NCBI GenBank assembly: GCA_003864495.1
Contig: ML133496.1
Span: 1,542,820-1,606,819 of the forward strand
Direction of reading: 5' to 3'
From: Nemopilema nomurai
Lineage: Eukaryota > Cnidaria > Scyphozoa > Rhizostomeae > Rhizostomatidae
Length of the DNA stretch: 64,000 nucleotides
Each line of letters starts with the position of its first letter. Within the stretch, counting starts at the first letter, position 1. Under the pieces are notes generated by a model. It searched no databases. It was not told the origin of the DNA and worked only from the letters and a program-made list of their open reading frames with translations. Positions 60,599-64,000 of this stretch are shown piece by piece. A program made the translations under genes and the position numbers.

Positions 60599-63500
60599 AT
60601 TAGACATATTAGGAACGAAAAGAAATGAGGATATTCACATGAAAGAAATTCAGAATGACAAGATGTGTGAAGCTGACGTCCTTTTTATACTGAAGTCAGA
60701 TGAAGTTAGGCCGATAAGCTCCATTGAACAAGAAACTACAGATGTGATTCGCAACTCAACATGCAACCGATCAGATTCAAGACGAGAAATTGTAAATAAG
60801 AGAGGAATTTCGGAAGACTGTCTTAATGCAAGATTTCATTCAAACTTTAACGAAGAGGATTCTTTTTCGGCGAGCAGCCACCACCACAGCTGCAATGGAG
60901 GAGAGGATGAAATGCTTGAAGATGCCCCTACGAAATCAAGAAATGATCCACCCAAAAGAAACACAGATTGCACTCGAGCAGCTGAAAGACCAACGGATTA
61001 CGAGCCTGGTCAGCCGCAGAAGCTTAGCTTTGAAAATGAGTTGACATTCATTCCAAAACTGAATGCTTTGAGTCTGAAGATAGCTCAGTCGAGAACTTCG
61101 ATTGCAAACCGGATAAAGGTGAGCTGTGAAAGTCGTGCCGCCGCTCTTGACAAAGAAATGGCACAAAATTTCACATTTCGCCCAAGTATAAGTGAAAACA
61201 GCCTAAGAATAGCGGACAGACTCAAGACAGACTTTTGGACTCGACAGAAACTCCACACGGAGAGGCAAAAGAAAATGGTAAGACTTAAAAAGGTGCCACT
61301 TCGCTTGTAAACATTGCCTATGTATAGATCATGTCAACATTGTCCTATGTAAACATTGTCAAAGTTTTGATTTAGACTTGATTTATTTGCAATATCTGGT
61401 GAAGTTTACTTCCAATTGAAAATTGAAGTTAATGAATAGTGTTCTGTATAGTTTACAAGCAGTAATAGCAGGTATTTCATAGAAGAAACTTCAATACTAA
61501 TCAAATTCAAGCACCACATTTTCTTTGGCAAACCTCACTTTTAACATCCCTAGGAAATTCTCAAGTTTCTCTCTAAGAAAGAAAACCAAAATAATAATTG
61601 CAGATGTTCCTTTGATAAATTATTCATATTTGACAAAGCAATATGATCAATAAGCACCTAAAATCTATTTGAGAAATCTGATAGATAAGTGAGAGATTCT
61701 GGAGAAAAACATGAATTTTAGATGAAAATTGCTATTTCTCTAATCCTGGTGTTAAGTTTTTGACAAATTACACATTCTATACTCGAAATCATGTCTATTA
61801 CCACATGTCTTATGCTAAATTAGTGGCTTTTAGAAATGTGGTAAAATGCATGTGACACTTTAAAATCAAACAAGGAATTGATTTTAAAACTCTTAAATAG
61901 CAGTATGTGTAATTACCAGTAATTATGATTTCTGAATTCTAACTGCAATTTCCACAGTTGGAGCCAACACCCACCAATTGGTATTCAAAAGCCAAAGGCG
62001 CTGTATTTACAAAGCAAGCCGCGGTAAGAGAGCAATTTCATAGACCCATTTATTGCCATTGAATGTTTGTAATATACAAAGTTTTGAAAAAATATGCTTC
62101 TGCTTTTCGTCATGCCAAGAATTGTTCCCACTGACATATAACTGTTTCTGCAGAAGACTGCATGATATTTTTCTATCAAAAATGAAATGAGAGTTGATAC
62201 ATTTGGAGAGCTTTTTGCTGGATTGTGAAAAATGGTGGCCATGAAAGAGTTTCCTTGAATCTCAAAAGTTCTCTTTTGTTGACTCAGACAAAGACCTAAT
62301 ATCATAAATCTTGCAGATAAGCTAGTTCCTTAAAATTGCCTGTTTTACCCATCTACTTCCTGTTCTTTCATTTTTTAGTCTGGTGAATAAGATCTAAAAA
62401 GCTTTACAGAATATTCCATACTGAAAAGCAAATGTGATAGGCTAGGTTGAATATCTGAAGGATTTGAGTTGTTTTTCTATGTTCATCATACTCTGTGCTA
62501 GAGAAACAGATAAACATTTTTGTCAAATTTTTTTAAAAATTACAAGAGTTTAGTATATTAAGACAATTCACTTAAATTTAGTCTTCAAATTTGATTCCTT
62601 CAGAATTTAAATAACTCCAAAAGCCACCTCAATGCAGCTTTGAGAACTATACCTGGAAGAAAATAGCTAAAGTGCAATGAACAGACAAGATCTAAAAAAT
62701 CCATTATAAAGAAATTGTCATGTAAAAACAATTTCTTTGTGCTTTTACTTTCAGTGTTTGACAGAAAGTGCCTCAAAGCAGAAGGCTATCGTTGAAACTG
62801 CTGATCAAAAGAAAGAATCAAATATGTGTTGGATGCCAGATGGTAAAAAGCAGAATGTGGCGAAAGCCTGTCCATATACGAAATCAGTGGATGCATTTCT
62901 CACAAAGGAGAAGAAGGCACACTTTCAAGATTCTCCACCACAGAAGCTTGAAAGTTTGCGACCAAGAGCTTTGAAAAAGCTTCAACAAAGAAGGGCACAG
63001 TATGTATTTGTATTTTCTTATTGGGTATTTTTGCATTTGTGTAGCATCTCAGTGCCATTTTGTGCAGATTAGACCTTATAATTGGTATATTTTCGTTTTG
63101 CACATCCACTTTATACTGCTCATCTAAGTAGGAGTGCTAGGATTTTGAATCCGACATAGGAATACTAGCCAGTTTAAGAACTGCTTAATGAAATATCATA
63201 ATAGTTGCTACTACAAGGTATGACTTTAGCTAAAAAATTACATTCACATGGATTCACATGAGGGCTAGAAAAGTAAGTGAAAGCAGTGTAGATAGACACC
63301 CTACATTGCGTTCCAAACCACATGTATTTTCTTCTAAAGCCTCTCCTTGTCATTCATGGGCTCCGACGCAGGTTGAAAAGTGGAGGGGCCAAGGAAGATT
63401 TTAAGAAGCATAACAGAAGATATTTAGAAAAGCTCTATTGTTTTACGAAAAAGTGCGGGGGGCATGACCCCCCGCCCCCCCCCCCCCCATCGTCGGAGGC

Positions 63501-63819
63501 CCTGATTCTATCAAACATGTCAAACTGTTTCCTTAGATCAGAGAAAATGCAGTATTGTAGTGTAGACGATACCCAGATCTCCGAAAGCAAGTCAGAACCA
63601 TCTTCACCAAGAAAAACCTATCGCATCGTATCCAAATCTGTTGACAATGGAGTGATTGAACAAGAAGAACAAAGCGAAAAGAAGACGAAGACGACAAAAG
63701 GAGTGCACAAGCGCTGCAAAACGATGCCTCCGAACCAATCACTCAAGATTCACAGGCCTTTAACGATCGATCCAGACAGGTTTCTGAAAACCAAGTATGC
63801 TGCAGAGCAGGCGTTGAAG
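60570..63819 (+). CDS. Unrecognised protein with FxPxxxxxSLxIA-type repeats, 5' three exons
   Basis: Exons 60570-61277, 62755-62999 and 63537-63819, joined in phase (0, then 2, then 0). They give about 412 residues, and the gene probably continues beyond 63819 (donor AAG|GTGAGT). The first 150 residues are polar and Ser/Glu-rich. Two similar units follow: LTFIPKLNALSLKIAQSRTS (from residue 158) and FTFRPSISENSLRIADRLKT (from residue 201). Exons 2 and 3 are rich in Lys, Glu and Gln (ALKKLQQRRAQ and ITIDPDRF-like text near the end). Repeats of this F-x-P kind occur in uncharacterised proteins of ciliated eukaryotes, so a cytoskeletal or ciliary role is conceivable but not shown. No signal peptide or membrane segment is visible. 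The start was chosen as the first ATG opening the long frame, although two short upstream ORFs precede it. Confidence 0.75.
63455..63488. repeat. G/C hairpin followed by poly-C
   Basis: GCGGGGGG and CCCCCCGC form a perfect 8-bp stem around a 5-base loop, followed by a run of about 14 C. It lies in the intron about 48 bp before exon 3 of the plus-strand gene. Confidence 0.9.
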
Positions 63820-64000
63820 GTGAGTTCATGAAAACTGGCGAAAATGCAGAGTTAAGACCAGTTAGCAAGTAAAAGCGAAGAATCTACCGTTTTATGAAGC
63901 AATATGATTAAAATGCAGTAAGGGGGAGAAACTGATGGTATAAAATGATATTAAATCAAATTATATAAGAAGAATATAAGTTAAAATGTAGTAAGGGAGA

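Noticed and set aside
63322..63536. Leftward extension of exon 3 of the plus gene with a poly-Pro stretch
   Set aside because: The poly-Pro comes from the poly-C run. The acceptor TTTCCTTAG at 63528-63536 gives perfect phase with exon 2, so the extension is intron.

Overview
The window reads as nuclear DNA of an early-branching animal, most probably a cnidarian of the anthozoan (coral or anemone) kind. The evidence is an AT-rich, intron-rich layout with short coding exons and GT-AG introns, and a large voltage-gated calcium-channel gene whose protein is close to L-type (Cav1) channels across all four repeats. The phylum is inferred from gene style and not proved. No bacterial, viral, rRNA, tRNA or CRISPR feature was recognised.

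Layout. Positions 1-35151 on the minus strand hold a nearly complete Cav1-type alpha1 subunit gene. I traced 44 coding exons, from a start codon at 35151 to an exon that runs off the left edge. The reading phase agrees at all 43 junctions, giving about 1768 residues. The model has four six-segment repeats, the EEEE selectivity filter, an AID-like beta-subunit site, and the C-terminal EF-hand/pre-IQ/IQ region. The extreme C-terminus lies outside the window. 35.2-45.2 kb is gene-poor and carries repeats. 45238-47015 (minus) holds an apparently single-exon gene for an acidic, low-complexity protein, split between two overlapping frames. 47.1-52.8 kb shows no recognisable gene. 52835-56628 (minus) encodes a CCR4/nocturnin/Angel/PDE12-like exonuclease-endonuclease-phosphatase (EEP) enzyme in five confident exons and one probable upstream exon. 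60570-63819 (plus) holds the first three coding exons of an unrecognised gene that probably continues to the right.

Non-coding content. Two dispersed, inverted-repeat-bearing families look like non-autonomous transposons. One has four copies (about 1.74, 16.9, 30.9 and 41.9 kb), the other two copies (39.5 and 56.7 kb). Several tandem repeats sit very close to splice sites of the channel gene: a 34-bp minisatellite beside the acceptor of the IIS4-S5 exon, a 160-bp tandem duplication ending at the donor of the IIIS3 exon, and a roughly 700-bp minisatellite beside the donor of the IIS1 exon.

The genes show no operon-like or pathway link. The channel would carry depolarisation-driven calcium entry, the EEP enzyme would act on RNA tails or a related phosphodiester or nucleotide substrate, and the other two proteins have no assignable role. 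I found no convincing new biological system. The most unusual items are the inverted-repeat element families, the repeats packed against splice sites, an AID motif with altered flanks, a GC-AG intron, and the split reading frame at 46.2 kb.
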